Assembly: GCF_000234095.1 (NCBI RefSeq) | Contig: NZ_JH376799.1 | Span: 339,217 to 403,216 of the forward strand | DNA: 64,000 bases | Direction: 5' to 3' | Source: Centipeda infelix ATCC 43532 | Lineage (GTDB): Bacteria; Bacillota; Negativicutes; Selenomonadales; Selenomonadaceae | Shown: positions 9,802 to 21,800 of the stretch, one piece after another | How the letters are laid out: the number at the start of each line of letters is the position of its first letter | How positions within the stretch are numbered: the first letter of the stretch is position 1 | Notes under the pieces: generated by a model | Told to the model about the DNA's origin: nothing | What the model saw: the letters and a program-made list of their open reading frames with translations, nothing else | Databases searched by the model: none | Program-made: the position numbers and the translations under genes

Positions 9802-10460
9802 TACACGTGCCTCACGGGAGGGTGCGCCACAAGACGACCGATCTTCGCCCCGCGCGCGCTGAATTTGCGCTCGTACTCCGTCATGATATTGTCCGCCTCA
9901 CCGAGCGCATGGAGATCGTGCGTCACACGCGAGAGCTGCCACCCCTCCGCCGCCATTGTCTCAAGCGAGTAGTCAAACAGCCCCATATTGTCCGTCTTAA
10001 AGTGAAGTTCTCCGTCTGCCTTCAGCACAGCACGATAGCGTTCAAGAAAGAGCTCACTTGTCAGTCGTCTCTTTGCATGGCGTTTCTTCGGCCATGGATC
10101 GGAGAAATTCAGATAGATGCGGTCGACCTCGGCGGGAGCAAAGAGCTCCGTGAGGTACGCCGCATCAAAGACGAGCAGCCGCACATTCGACAGCTGACGC
10201 GCCGCCGCCTTGCGCGCCGCAAAGTAGAGCACCCCCTGCTGCGCCTCAAGCCCTACATAGTTCACATTGGGATTCCGCGCCGCAAGCTCCGTCAGAAAGG
10301 CCCCCTTGCCCACGCCGATCTCCACATGAAGCGGTGCTATGCGCCCAAACGCCTCCGTCCATGCACCGGCGCACTGCGACCAATCGCCCCCAAGCGGTGT
10401 CACAAAATCCGCATAGTCCAGAATCGCCGTATCAATCCACGGCTTTCGTCTCAGTCTCAT
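9801..10460 (-). CDS. trmB: tRNA (guanine-N7)-methyltransferase
   Basis: TrmB makes m7G46 in the variable loop of tRNAs using S-adenosylmethionine. The 219-residue protein has the SAM-binding motif VEIGVGKGAFL (about residues 49-59) and the family signature YLNFSDPWPKKRHAKRRL, where the Asp and Lys/Arg residues contact guanine. ATG 10460 follows a GGGAACGGG stretch. It lies 30 bases after tpsB and is translationally coupled to ftsW. Confidence 0.94.
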   Translation of the reverse strand: MRLRRKPWIDTAILDYADFVTPLGGDWSQCAGAWTEAFGRIAPLHVEIGVGKGAFLTELAARNPNVNYVGLEAQQGVLYFAARKAAARQLSNVRLLVFDAAYLTELFAPAEVDRIYLNFSDPWPKKRHAKRRLTSELFLERYRAVLKADGELHFKTDNMGLFDYSLETMAAEGWQLSRVTHDLHALGEADNIMTEYERKFSARGAKIGRLVAHPPVRHV

Positions 10461-10490
10461 AGCCCGTTCCCGTTCAGCCCCGTTCTATCA

Positions 10491-12146
10491 TTACCAGATC
10501 TTCCCCGCCATGAACCAGACGCGCCCCGCCGCATTGTTTTTCGCCGACACCGACGAGTCAAGACCGATGCGCCGCGCATAGTCTACACGCGCGAACCAGT
10601 CGCCCGGATTGCTGTATGCCGCGCCGATCCCCCAACCGCGCAGGGTCACGCGGTTGTCCGGCGCAACCGCCGTTTTGCTCACACGCACCGTTCCCATATC
10701 GTAGAACGTGCTCATTGTCAGTCCGCGCACCGGTGTATGCCAGCGCAGCTCCGCCGTTCCGAGCACCCCCTCATCACCCGCCCCCTCGCCCTGCGCGTAG
10801 GCGCGTACGCCGTTCGGGCCGCCGAGGTAGAACTCCTCCGAGCTGTCGAGATTGCGGCTTGCCTTCTGCCCCGCAACCTTGACGAGGAAATCCGTCGTGT
10901 GCCCGAGCTGCTGCACCGCTGTAGCTTCCGCCTCAAGCTTTGCATACGACCCATCCTCCGTGCGGTTGAGCTCGCCCAGAATACGGCTATACTCCGAGTC
11001 CAGCCCCAGCGTTCCAAGCGTCAGATTCGCATTGTAGTTCAGCGTCAGCCCCTGCACACGATGCATGCCAACCAGGCCCGCATAGACGCTATGCGTATGC
11101 TTTTTGCCCGTAAGCTCAAACGCCGTGATATCATCGTTCAGATCGCGGTAGTTGTAGCCATAGCGGAAAGTCAGGCTGCGATTCGTCAGATGATAGAGCG
11201 GCACCTGCCCAAAGAGCGAGACTGTCAGCGAGTTCCCCTCCGCGCCAATGGCAGAAAGGGTCTGTCCGATCTTATAATTCATGCGCGAGATGCCAAGTCC
11301 CAGTGTCGATCCGCCGTGTCCGACCACCGTCTCATAGTTTGCGTAAAAGTTTCGGAGGCTCCCGTTCGAGATCAGCGTACCGAGGCTCACCTTGTCGCCC
11401 GCCCCCGAGGCATTGTAGATCGTCTCCTGCAAGCCGTAGCGGTAGCGTCCCGTCGACGGACTGCCGTAGTTCTCTACATAGAACACCGTATTCGACTCCT
11501 TCGAGTCCTCGATGCGCACCGTCAGCTTGCTCGTACCGAACGCCGTGCCGGGGCTCAGCACACCGACCGCGCGTGCGCCCGTCGCATCCGACACCGAGTA
11601 GAGCGCCGTCTCAAGCTTCTCCGTCGTGATGATGTCATCCGCCTTCAGCCCTGCAATGATCCGACGTGCAACAGGCGTTTTCAGTCGGCTGTTGTTTTCA
11701 ATCGCGATCTCACCGTAACGCCCCGGCAGCACACGCAGCACAACAATGCCGTCTGCACTCTCCTGCGGCGGCAGATACACCGCAGCAGCAGGATAGCCGT
11801 GGCTGCGGCAGTACGAAGTCAGTGCGTCCACCGTACGGCGCAGCTGTGCCATCGTCCGATACTCGCCCATCCCCTCCTCGAGGATGCGTGTCAGCTCCTT
11901 CTTATCGAGATCGAGATCGGGGGCCTCCAAAATAAAATTCTCAATCGTGAACTGCGCATCGTCACCCGCCTGCTGATAACGCGGGGTCTGATCCTCCACG
12001 CCAATCTCAGGTCTTGGCTGCTCACTCGCGACCTCCGCGCCCGGCCGCGCCAGCGACGGTGCAGCATAGCCCGCGCTCCCTACGCACGCAGCCCCCGCAC
12101 AAATACACGCGGCAACACCCGCACGCACAACAGCATACTTTCTCAT
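10491..12146 (-). CDS. Two-partner secretion outer-membrane transporter (TpsB/FhaC/ShlB family)
   Basis: This protein is the outer-membrane pore that exports a partner exoprotein. It starts with a signal peptide (MRKYAVVRAGVAACICAG, cleavage near AGYA-APS). A POTRA region follows (about residues 50-200, with LRRTVDALTSYCRSHGYPAAAVYLPPQ), then a 16-strand-type barrel of alternating residues ending FMAGKIW. The barrel carries the loop GGPNGVRAYAQGEG, equivalent to the VRGY motif of the family. Three start codons lie close together (12146, 12155, and a GTG at 12167); the first gives the cleanest signal peptide. Its presumed substrate is the giant exoprotein at 12857-24289, on the same strand but separated from it by an opposite-strand gene. 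Confidence 0.92.
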   Translation of the reverse strand: MRKYAVVRAGVAACICAGAACVGSAGYAAPSLARPGAEVASEQPRPEIGVEDQTPRYQQAGDDAQFTIENFILEAPDLDLDKKELTRILEEGMGEYRTMAQLRRTVDALTSYCRSHGYPAAAVYLPPQESADGIVVLRVLPGRYGEIAIENNSRLKTPVARRIIAGLKADDIITTEKLETALYSVSDATGARAVGVLSPGTAFGTSKLTVRIEDSKESNTVFYVENYGSPSTGRYRYGLQETIYNASGAGDKVSLGTLISNGSLRNFYANYETVVGHGGSTLGLGISRMNYKIGQTLSAIGAEGNSLTVSLFGQVPLYHLTNRSLTFRYGYNYRDLNDDITAFELTGKKHTHSVYAGLVGMHRVQGLTLNYNANLTLGTLGLDSEYSRILGELNRTEDGSYAKLEAEATAVQQLGHTTDFLVKVAGQKASRNLDSSEEFYLGGPNGVRAYAQGEGAGDEGVLGTAELRWHTPVRGLTMSTFYDMGTVRVSKTAVAPDNRVTLRGWGIGAAYSNPGDWFARVDYARRIGLDSSVSAKNNAAGRVWFMAGKIW

Positions 12147-12259
12147 ACAATTCATCCCATCACACACGATCGTCTCTCAACCCCTATTATGCTGACATTA
12201 TTTCGTATACATTCTAGCATTTTCAAGGAGAAAAGACAAGGGAAGCGCACACGCGGCGG

Positions 12260-12288
12260 TTGCAATCGGAGCATATTTACGGTAGACT
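12260..12288 (+). promoter_or_regulatory. Likely sigma-A promoter of the tyrosine phosphatase gene
   Basis: TTGCAA (12260-12265), a 17-base spacer and TAGACT (12283-12288) lie 35 bases upstream of the phosphatase start. Spacing is ideal, and each hexamer differs from consensus at one or two positions. Confidence 0.5.
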
Positions 12289-12322
12289 TTCCAAGAAAAA
12301 CAAACATAGAGGAGTATACACC

Positions 12323-12781
12323 ATGAAAAAAATACTATTCGTCTGCCACGGCAACATCTGCCGCTCCCCCATGGCGGAGTTCGTCATGAAACACCTCGTG
12401 CGCGAAGCAGGGCTTGCCGACAAAATCCTTGTAGAGTCCAAAGCTCTCCACCGCGACGAGATCGGCAGCGACACCCATCGCGGCACACGCGAAGTACTGC
12501 GCGCGCATGGCATCCCATTCAGCAAGCGACGTGCAACGCTCATGACCGCCGCCGACTACAGCGCATTCGACATCATCATCGGCATGGATACCGAGAACAT
12601 GAACGACCTCGACCGCCTCACAGGCGGCGATCCCGACGGCAAGGTTCGCCGACTCCTCTCCTACATCGGCGAGGAGCGCGATGTTGCCGACCCGTGGTAC
12701 ACCGGCAACTTCGACATCACCTACCGTGATGTGGATGCGGGGTGTCGTGCACTGCTGCAAGAACTGACGAAAAATAAATAA
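12323..12781 (+). CDS. Low-molecular-weight protein tyrosine phosphatase
   Basis: This 152-residue enzyme has the active-site loop VCHGNICRSPMAEFV (CX5R, residues 7-13) and the general-acid loop ADPWYTGNFDITY near residue 125. Family members dephosphorylate tyrosine kinases that control exopolysaccharide assembly, or act as arsenate reductases; no kinase gene is adjacent here. The start at 12323 has AGAGGAG at 12308-12314 and fits the family N-terminus MKKILFVCHGN. It lies opposite in orientation to its neighbours, between the two halves of the secretion system. Confidence 0.93.
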   Translation: MKKILFVCHGNICRSPMAEFVMKHLVREAGLADKILVESKALHRDEIGSDTHRGTREVLRAHGIPFSKRRATLMTAADYSAFDIIIGMDTENMNDLDRLTGGDPDGKVRRLLSYIGEERDVADPWYTGNFDITYRDVDAGCRALLQELTKNK

Positions 12782-12788
12782 CCATGAC

Positions 12789-12836
12789 AAAAGCGCCCCA
12801 TCGATGGATTTTATCATTCCACCGATGGGGCGCTTC
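12789..12836. terminator. Bidirectional terminator between phosphatase and giant exoprotein
   Basis: An AAGCGCCCCATCG arm pairs with CGATGGGGCGCTT around a 20-base loop that itself can pair TGG with CCA. The hairpin lies between two convergent stop codons (12781 and 12857). A TTTTG run follows it on the minus strand, and a weaker T-rich stretch follows it on the plus strand. Confidence 0.8.
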
Positions 12837-12856
12837 ATGTTGCTATTGTTTTTTGC

Positions 12857-15800
12857 TCAGCCGAACACTTTATTCACGAGAGAGAACACAGTCTCATCCG
12901 TGATGCGGATGTCCGTTTTGCTGATATCGACCCCGTCCTTGATCGTATTGATAGAAGGCGGTGTGTAGGTTACCTCCGCCTCGGCATCGCGGCCGAAATG
13001 GCTGCGGCGGTCGAGCGAGGCATTTTCATAGGCATACTCATCGGGGATCATCTTGCTCGTCTGGGTGAGTGCCTTGTAGTACTCATAGTCCGGGATATAG
13101 GGGCCGATGTGGAGCGCGGTCGCGTTCGCGGGATCCTGCACAAAGCGATAGTTGCGCGAGACGGTATCGCCGTCCGTGCCGTTCAGTGCGTGATAGTCCC
13201 CACGGATCATATAGTCGCCCCAGCGCAGACGCGCATTCGGCGAAGAATAGCCGATCGAGCCGGGCAGAACCTCATTCGGAAGGAGCTCTGGGATATCATT
13301 ATGTCCCAGGTTGCTGCCCATCGGTTTGCCCGTATAGCTCTTGGGCAGCCCCTCGTTGATCCAGCGTGTCTGCGGGTCAGCTTTCAGACGAATGTCCTTC
13401 GGCGTGATCTTGCCCAGGCCCTTGGCATTTGTCACCTCAGTGCCCTTGCTGTCCACGATCTTATAGTTCGCAGCATCCGCTCCCGAGAGGCCAAGTGCAT
13501 AGGTAACACCGACATCAGCAGCCGTGCCGTTCCCTTGGTTCCAGACACCGTCCTTCCACGCAACATTCTCTGTGTCATACGTTGCCGTAGTTGCATTCGA
13601 CACATCATCGCCCGTGATGAGGGCACGCTTCGCCGTATCATTGGCATGACGGAACCGCATGAGCCCGTCGCCGCTCCGCATGATGAGATTACCGTCGGCG
13701 TCCCGCGCCGCATTCACAACGCCGCGCGTGCCGTCATACTCCTTCGTCAGGTACGGCAGTGTCTCCGCCATGATCGCTCGGCGGTTGATCTTGCCCGCGC
13801 CATCGCCATGGATTTTCCCATTCCAACCATTCTCAAAATCGAAGTTCTGCTTGCTCAGCTGCACCTCGTACTGCACACCGCGGCTGTTCTCGCTCGCATC
13901 CTTGCTGCGTTTTCCACCCGTCGGCTGATACGTCCCCTTAATGTCCGCGATATCCTTGTCCTGCAGGGCGAAGGGCTTCCATCCCTCCGCGCGGGGCAGG
14001 CGCATACGGCTATCCGATCGATCGAGGCGCGACCGTGCATCGTTTACGGCATCCGTGCCATCGTACTCCTTTACCGCATCCTTGAACTTCATGCGGAAAT
14101 CGCTCTCACGCACGCTTGCCTTCGTAATCCGGCCCTTGCCGTAGCCCGTTTCATCGAAGTCATAGTTACCCGCATCATTGCCGAGCAGCGTACGCATCGC
14201 GTCACCCAGCTTGCGGTACTGCACATCCTTCGGCGGCTCGCCGGTCTGATTTGCGTCGGCGTTTTTCGTAAAGGCACTGTCGGTTCTGCCGTAGCCGTAG
14301 TCGCTCGGCAAGGTAATGTCGTTATTTGCCGCATCACGCAGGATCAGCTGTTCGCCGCTGGGATTCACACCATCGCGGCGCAGCGTCGCGCGCGCATCCG
14401 AATCCTTCACGAGTGCAGTCACATCCGTGTTCGTGCTTGTCCCATCATACGCACGCGACACATCACCGAACGTGATATCGAGGCGGCGCGGCGTGATCGT
14501 ATTGTTGTTCGTCGAGGTCTGTGAGATCACATTTCCGCGCTGATCGACGAGTTCATAGTTGCCCGCGTGCGCAGCATCGACAGCAATATTATAGTTGACT
14601 TTCTTGTTGCGTCCCGCCTTCTTATCCTCAAATGTCGCCGTCGAGATATTCTGCACGCCGTCATTCGTGAGAAGCCCGCGATCGCCGTTCTCTTCCTCCA
14701 GCTGCACGATGTCCGCACCCGACGTAACCTGATTTCCACGATAGTACGTCTTGATCGTCGGGTCGCCGCTGTCATAGACCTTGGTCGTCCCGTCATACAT
14801 CTTCGTCAGCTGCCCCGGGGCATACGCCGTGACCTGCCGCTTCGTGATTGTGCCATTCGCCTGCTTTGTGATCGGCCCCGTGATATCGAAATTGTGCCCC
14901 GTATAGTTCAGCGTGTACGTCACACGCGGCTGTGCACCGCCCGCCACGTTTGCGGTATCGTAGTGGGTTGATGCCTCGTCGGCGCGGATCGTGAGCTCTT
15001 TCTTGATGTCAATCGGCGTACCATTGATGTTCACTGTCGCGCTCGTGAGATAGTTCTTGAGTGCGTCCGGCGTATTCTGCCCATTGTACTTGACCTTCGT
15101 CGTGCCGTCATAGACCTTTGTGGCATCTGCGAGCGTCAGACCGTTTGCAATATCATTCGGCGTGATCGTACGCGGTGTGATCTTGCCCTTGCCCGACACC
15201 GTGTCGCTGTCCACGCGATAGTTTCTCGCCGCGCTGCCCGCATGGTTGTCGGCGTAGTTCTTAAATGCCGCCTTCACACCGCTGTACGCGATATCCTTGT
15301 CGAGGATCGTGCCGTCCGCCGCACGGCTGACGTTCGGATCGGAGTAAAGCCCGTCAATCTTATCCGCCGCCGGCTGGTCGAAGTCAAAGTGATCTGCCGT
15401 CTTCGCGAATCCATTGAGTTTCAGCTTATTCGCCGCCGGATGCGGTGCCGTCGTCGAACCATTGGGGCGAACAACCGTCCGTGTGCCGTCGTAGACCTTA
15501 TCGATCGGATCTGCACTGACCGTCAGCGTTTTCTTATAGATATCCGCCTTGCCGGAGCCATTGCCCTTCATCTCGCCATTGCTGTCAAGGGTCTCCACAG
15601 TGCCGATCTTGTAGTTCGAGAGTGTATCGGCATCACCCGAGAGCGTCAGCTCATAGGCGACATCTCGTCCTGCTGTCGCAGGTGTACGCGCCTCCGCATC
15701 CGTCCGCGTCTCCACCGAGGCATCGGGGCTGCTGTACGTCCCCTTAACCTTCAGCTGGATCTTGTTCTTGTCACGGTCGACAACACCCGTCAGATTTGCG

Positions 15801-18800
15801 CGTGCCATTGCATTGGCAAATATCTCATTTGTCTCGGTAAACGTGTCCTCGCCATCATACTCCTTGATGAGATGCGGCGGGAGCTTCGTCGCGAGGTCGC
15901 GTTTTTCGATCTTGTCACCCGTATGATTGATTATGCGGTTCCGAGTGCCCGAGAACTCAAAGTTCTGCGTATTGATCGTCACATCATAGTCGACACCCGC
16001 AGCGTGCGCAACGCGCTCGTCATTGTACTTCGCTGAATTCAGCTGGATGTCATTGAGATTGATATCGACGAGATTGCCACCGCCGAGATCGAGCTTGCTC
16101 GTGCTGAAATAGTTCTTGACATGCTCCATGTCCTTGTAGGACTTGCCCGTCACGGTATCTTTCCAGTAGACATCCCGCGTGCCGTCATACATCTTCGTGG
16201 CATTGTTGATGTTAAAGGTAAAGTCATTTGCCGTGACCGTACGCTTGCGAATCGTGCCCTTGCCGTATGCCGTATTCGCGATCTCATAGTTGACTGCATA
16301 GGGCTGTGCCGCAAGCGTATTCGCGAGATTCGAGTACTGGACATCCTTGCCGTTCGGAATGACATTTCCGTTTGCATCCGTCACAACGTTCGGATTGCGC
16401 TGGAATGCCGCATCCGTCGTTCCTGCACCATAGTAACTCACGATGCCGGTCGTATCAAACGACGTGCTCGTGATCCTATCTTCCGTAAGCGTGGCGGCAC
16501 CGCGACCGTCCGTATCGCCTGCCGTCACCGAGGTGATATTCTTCGTGTTGTTGTTCGGTGTCGTGTCGTACATCTTCTGCACATCGCCAAACCCAAGTGT
16601 GATCGTACGCTTCGCGATCGTTCCCGACGCACCTGTGAGATCAAGGCCTATTTCGGCATTTGCCGTCGTGCCGTTGTACGAAAGGGTATAGTTCTGCCCC
16701 TGCGCCCCACCAATCTTAACATTGTATGCAATATCCTTGTTGATGCCGGCATTCTTATCCGCAACACCCGTATTCACATAGTTCGCCGTGATCGTCATCG
16801 ACGCGCCGTCATTGACCTCTGCACCGTTCGACGTACGGACGAGCTTGTTGTCATTCGTCGTGCCGGATGCATAAGTAACATTGCCCTTTGCATCGTCGTC
16901 AATGAACTTGTCGTAGTGCCGCGTATCCGTATCCACGAGATTCGCATTAGCATCGTAGATTTTGTTGATGCCCGTTTTCTGTGCCAGATCGAGGTTCAGC
17001 ACACGGCGGTCAATCGTGCCGGAGTCTGTCATCTCGAACTCATTTTTTCCAGAGATTTCGATGTTACTGTTGTTCAGCCGGAACTTATACTTGACGCGGA
17101 TATTCGTACCCGCATCGGCACTGACATACTTCGTCTCTTTCTCGTCAATCACGAGATCGCCGCGCAGGTCAGCCGTATGTCCGCCGCCGAGGTTTGCCGT
17201 CGCCGTCGTGATATAGTTCTTCACATCATTGGAGGCACTCGATCCGTTGTACTTCACCGTCTTGGTGCCATCATAGACCTTGCGTGCGCCCGTGGTAGCA
17301 AAGATAATGTCCGACGTATTGATATTCGCCTTGTTGATCGTGCCTGTGCCGTCCTTGACGTTGAAATCATAGTTGTTCGCGCCAAAGGTCGTACCCATCG
17401 CCGTGCCGATGCCATAATAGCGCACTGTCTTCGCGCCGGCATTCGGATTGGGCGTAAACGTCCCTCCGGAGAGCGTGCCGTACTGACTCGTGACACCCGT
17501 CAACCCCGTGATCGTTGTGCCGCTGACATTGCCGCTGCTGTCCAGAGCAAGCACTCCCGCATCGTTCGCCGATACCTTTGGTGCAATCGTATTGTTTGCC
17601 GCCGTCCCATCATAGGACTTCGTTACCGGATCGAACGTGACATCCACCTTGCGCTTCGTAATCGTATTGTCATTCGTTGAGATCGGCGACGTAATCGTTG
17701 CGCCGTTGTACTTCAGATTATAGTTGCCCGCATTCGCACTGTCGAGCTTGACATCATAGTTGACGACCTTGCCCGTACCGGCGTGCTGATCCGCGTACGC
17801 TGCCGTCGACTCATTCGTCGCGCCGTCGCCGGAGACCAGCCCCGTCATGCCGATGATGTCATTCGCCGTATTGACGACCGTGTTCGCGGAGTTCTTTGCC
17901 ACGCCGAGTACATCCTGCGTCGCATCATAGGTCTTCGTCAGAGAGCTCTTGACTGTGACCGTGACATCCTTCTTCGTGATAACGCCGTCGCCCTGCTTCG
18001 CAAAGGTCGACGCCCCACCGAGCGAGAAGTTCCCACTCTGCCCTGTGTAGCGCAGATTGTAGGTCACGCGATTCACCGAGCTGCCGTTATCGACATTCTT
18101 CGTATCGTATTCGGCCGAGGACACCTTCAGATCATCCAGAACATTGACGTGATTGCCATTGATGTTCACGGTCGCGCTTGTGATGTACTTCTTCTGATCG
18201 CTCGGTGCGCTTGAGCCATCCGTCCACTTGACCGTCTTTGTGCCGTCATAGGTCTTCGATGCCTGCGTGATGGAAAAGTCCACCGTGCTCGGATTCAGCA
18301 CGTACGGCGTGATCTCGCCAAGCCCCTGTGCCGTTGCCCCAAGGCTAAGCGTATAGTTCCCCGCATCTGCACCCGTGAGCGAGAGGTTCGAGTAGTTGAC
18401 CCAGTTGTGCTGCGTCGATCCGTCGGGTGCTGCCCACGTCGTGCCGCTGCCGCGCACATTCTCACTCTCAAACTCCTGCGTATGTCCGCTGGCAAGACCG
18501 ACCGCATCGCCCGACACGACACCATTCGCGCCGATCTCAAAGCCGACCTTTGACGGGTCGACATTCTTCGTGCCGTCATAGACCTTCGTAACCTTTTTGA
18601 ACGCACCCGAAAGATCCCTCGGCGTAATCGTTCCCGTCGCCGAAAGTTCAAGTTCTGTCTCTGCATTGACCGTTGTCGAGCCGTCCGTGAGGTAGTAATT
18701 CTTCCCCGCGTCACCCGCAATCTTTACCTTATACGTAATGCTCTTCGTCGTCACATTGCCACTGCCGTCGCGGGCGACATTCTTACCCGTATAGTTGCCC

Positions 18801-21800
18801 TGCACCGTTACCTGTGCGCCGTCGTCCACCGTATAGCCGTTCTTCTTGCGTACAAGCTTGTTGGCATTGGTTGCCCCCGCAGCATAGGCGACATTTGCTC
18901 TGGCATCGTCATCCGAGAACACCTGGTGGTGACGGGTCGCGGTGTCAATGAGCTGTGCATTGCCGTCATAAACCTTGTCAATGCCACTCGCCTCTGCAAG
19001 ACCGACATTAATCGTGCGGCGCTTGATCTCTCCCGCACCAGTCGCCGTCGCATTCCCGCTCTCAAGGTTTTGCCCATTCAACGTATAGTTCTTGAGCAGG
19101 TACTCATAGCCATTATCTGTCGTCGCCTTGACATTGTAGGCGACACGCTGCGCCTCATAGGCATTCGCCGTCCGCGTCGTATTGTCTGCTTTCGTGAAAT
19201 GCGCGCCCTTATTGGGATCAATCGCAAAGTTGATCTTGTCCGCATCCGCACTGATCACACCTGTACCGAGCCCCGTGTCCGGACGCAGCTTCCAGTTGGA
19301 CGGAACCGTGTAGTTGCTGGTGCCGTCATAGACCTTCGCCGCATGGGAGGCGTTCCCATGCGCATCGACGATATCGAAGTTGTTCGGATCAATCGCCTTG
19401 CGGTTGATCGTCCCCTTTCCGTAGACGGTCTGGTCCACCGTATAATTGCCCGCTGTCGTCGCACCAAACGCATCCCTAAACGCCTCATCCATCTTCGTAT
19501 AGCGAACGTCATGCGGCGTGCCGTTGCTCGCGTTTGCGTTGTGTCGGAAAGCACTGCCTGTGCCGTTGCCGTAGCTGCTCGATGCCGTTCCGCCCGAACG
19601 CTTATTATCCCACGCAGTCTTCAGTGCGCCTGCCGTGATACCGTCCCCACTGAGAATCGTTCCGATGACAGAGCTCTGCGGTGCATCCGTGATCTCCGTG
19701 ACATTACTGTCCGTATTGACCGTCGTACCGTCATAGGTCTTCGACACATCGCCCATCTTGATATTCAGCTTGCGCGGCGTAATCTTGCCCGCGTTGGCTA
19801 CCGTAATGGGTGCATTCATCGTCACGGTCTTCGTCGCACCCGAGCCGTTCGCCGTACTGATGACATGGTTCCCCGCATCGACAATCTGATAGTCGTCTGC
19901 ATACTGACCCGTGAGCTGTGCCGTATAGGTGACATCCTTGTTGATGATATTGCCGCTGCCGTCACGCGAGACATTCTTATCCGTATAGCGTGCCGTCGAG
20001 GTGTTCGTCGGCTGTCCGTCCGTCTCGTCCGTGATCATCGCCGCAAGACTGACGATATCGCTCCCGCGTTTGATATTGCGGCTGCCGTCCGTATGCTCTG
20101 CCACACCGTCATAGACCTTCTCGACGGCGTGCGTTGTTGCCCGAATCGAAGCAGGCGTAATCGTACCATGTGCCGTAACATGAGCGGGGTTGGCATTATT
20201 CACAGACTCGAGATTGCGGAGTGTCCCCGCTGTCTCCTCTGCTGCAGAGCCAAAAGTATAGTTCGACAGCGGATTATTCGTCGGATCGCTCGTTCGTGCC
20301 ACAACGTCATAGGCGACATAGTGCGCCTCAGAGACGTGGGAGGTACGGTTGTTGCCGTCTTCATCGCTGGAGAAATGCCCCGTCGAACCGCTCTTGAGCG
20401 CAAAGGTCACCTTCCCGTAGTCCCGCGTGACAATCCCCGTATCCCCCGATGCCGCTGTTCCCGTCAGATATGCGCCGGGCGCGAGCGTATGACGGTCGTT
20501 CCCGTCATAGACCTTCTTCGCATCTGCAACTGTGTGATCCGCATTGTATACGCGAAAACCGCCCTTATCGATCCGGCGGCGCGTAATCGTCCCCGTACCA
20601 TACTGCTTATCCGCAATCTTATAGTTGTGATTCGTTGTTCCAAGCGCATTCGAAAGCCCCGCATACTCAACGGTGCGGTTTCCTGCGTTTACATTTTCTG
20701 CAAATGTCCCCTCGGTGTTCCCCGTGCCATACCTGCTGGTGACATTCGTCATGCTGAAATTGCCGGTCGTGATGTTGTCCGCGCCAACAACGGTGCCTGA
20801 AAGGCCATCGTCAAGCGATGCAAGCGACTTTTGGCTGTTGGTCGCCGTGCCGTCGTAGACCTTCGTTACACTGTTGAAGGTCATCGTAAGATTACGCGGT
20901 GTGATCGTTCCCTTATAGCTGGGATCTGTAAGCGTCTTCGACGATACGATCGGCTTTACACCCTCTGTGCCGAGGGTGTAGTTCTCTGACTCCGCTCCCG
21001 TTCCGGCATCAAAGGACGCCGTATAGGTAACGCCCTGCGTCGTCGGATTTCCGCTCCCATCCACCACGACATTCTTTGACGCGTACTTCGCCGTCGAGGT
21101 GTTCGTGCGCGATTCCGAGCCGACAAAGCCCGAGAGGGTCACAAGTGCATCGCCCTTGATGATCTGACGGCTGCCATCGGTCTGGTCGTCCATCGCGTCG
21201 TAGACCTTCGTGATATTGTTGTTCACGACCGTCGCCGTCAGCGCCTTCGGCGTAATCTTGCCGTCGCCGGTCGCGTGGAATGTATCGCTCAGTGCTTTCT
21301 TGGTCGTATTGTCCGTATCCAGCACATAGTAGTCGGAGAGGCGATGGTTCACAGCATCATCTGTCTGCCCCGTCACCTCATAGGCGAGCTTCGTCGCTTC
21401 CTTGACGTTCTTGGTTCGGGTTCCGCTGTTATCGGTGAAATACCCTTTCCCGCCCGTCAGCGCAAACGTAATATGCCCCTGATCGCGCGAGACAATGCCC
21501 GTATCGCCGACAGCGCCCGCATTCGTCGAGAGATAGACGTTCGAGCCGGGCGTATAGTCGCTGTTCCCGTCATAGACTTTCTTCGCATCAACCTTCGCAT
21601 GCGTCGTCTTGTCATAGACATTGAAGCTGTCGCGCGTAATCTGGCGTGGGATGATCTTGCCGTCGAGATAGACCGTCTTATCCGTGCTCGAAACGAGGGT
21701 CTTTGTGTTGTTTGCTGGGGTATAGTAAAGCTCATAGTTGCCCGCATCATTGCCCGTGAGCCCGACATTCGTATACTGGAGCTTGTGGCTGCCGGCGTGG

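Noticed and set aside
6433-12326. Long plus-strand frames (937 and 839 codons) opposite the sulfatase, trmB and tpsB genes
   Set aside because: They are composed of Arg/His-rich shadow sequence without motifs, and the minus-strand genes have clear family signatures.
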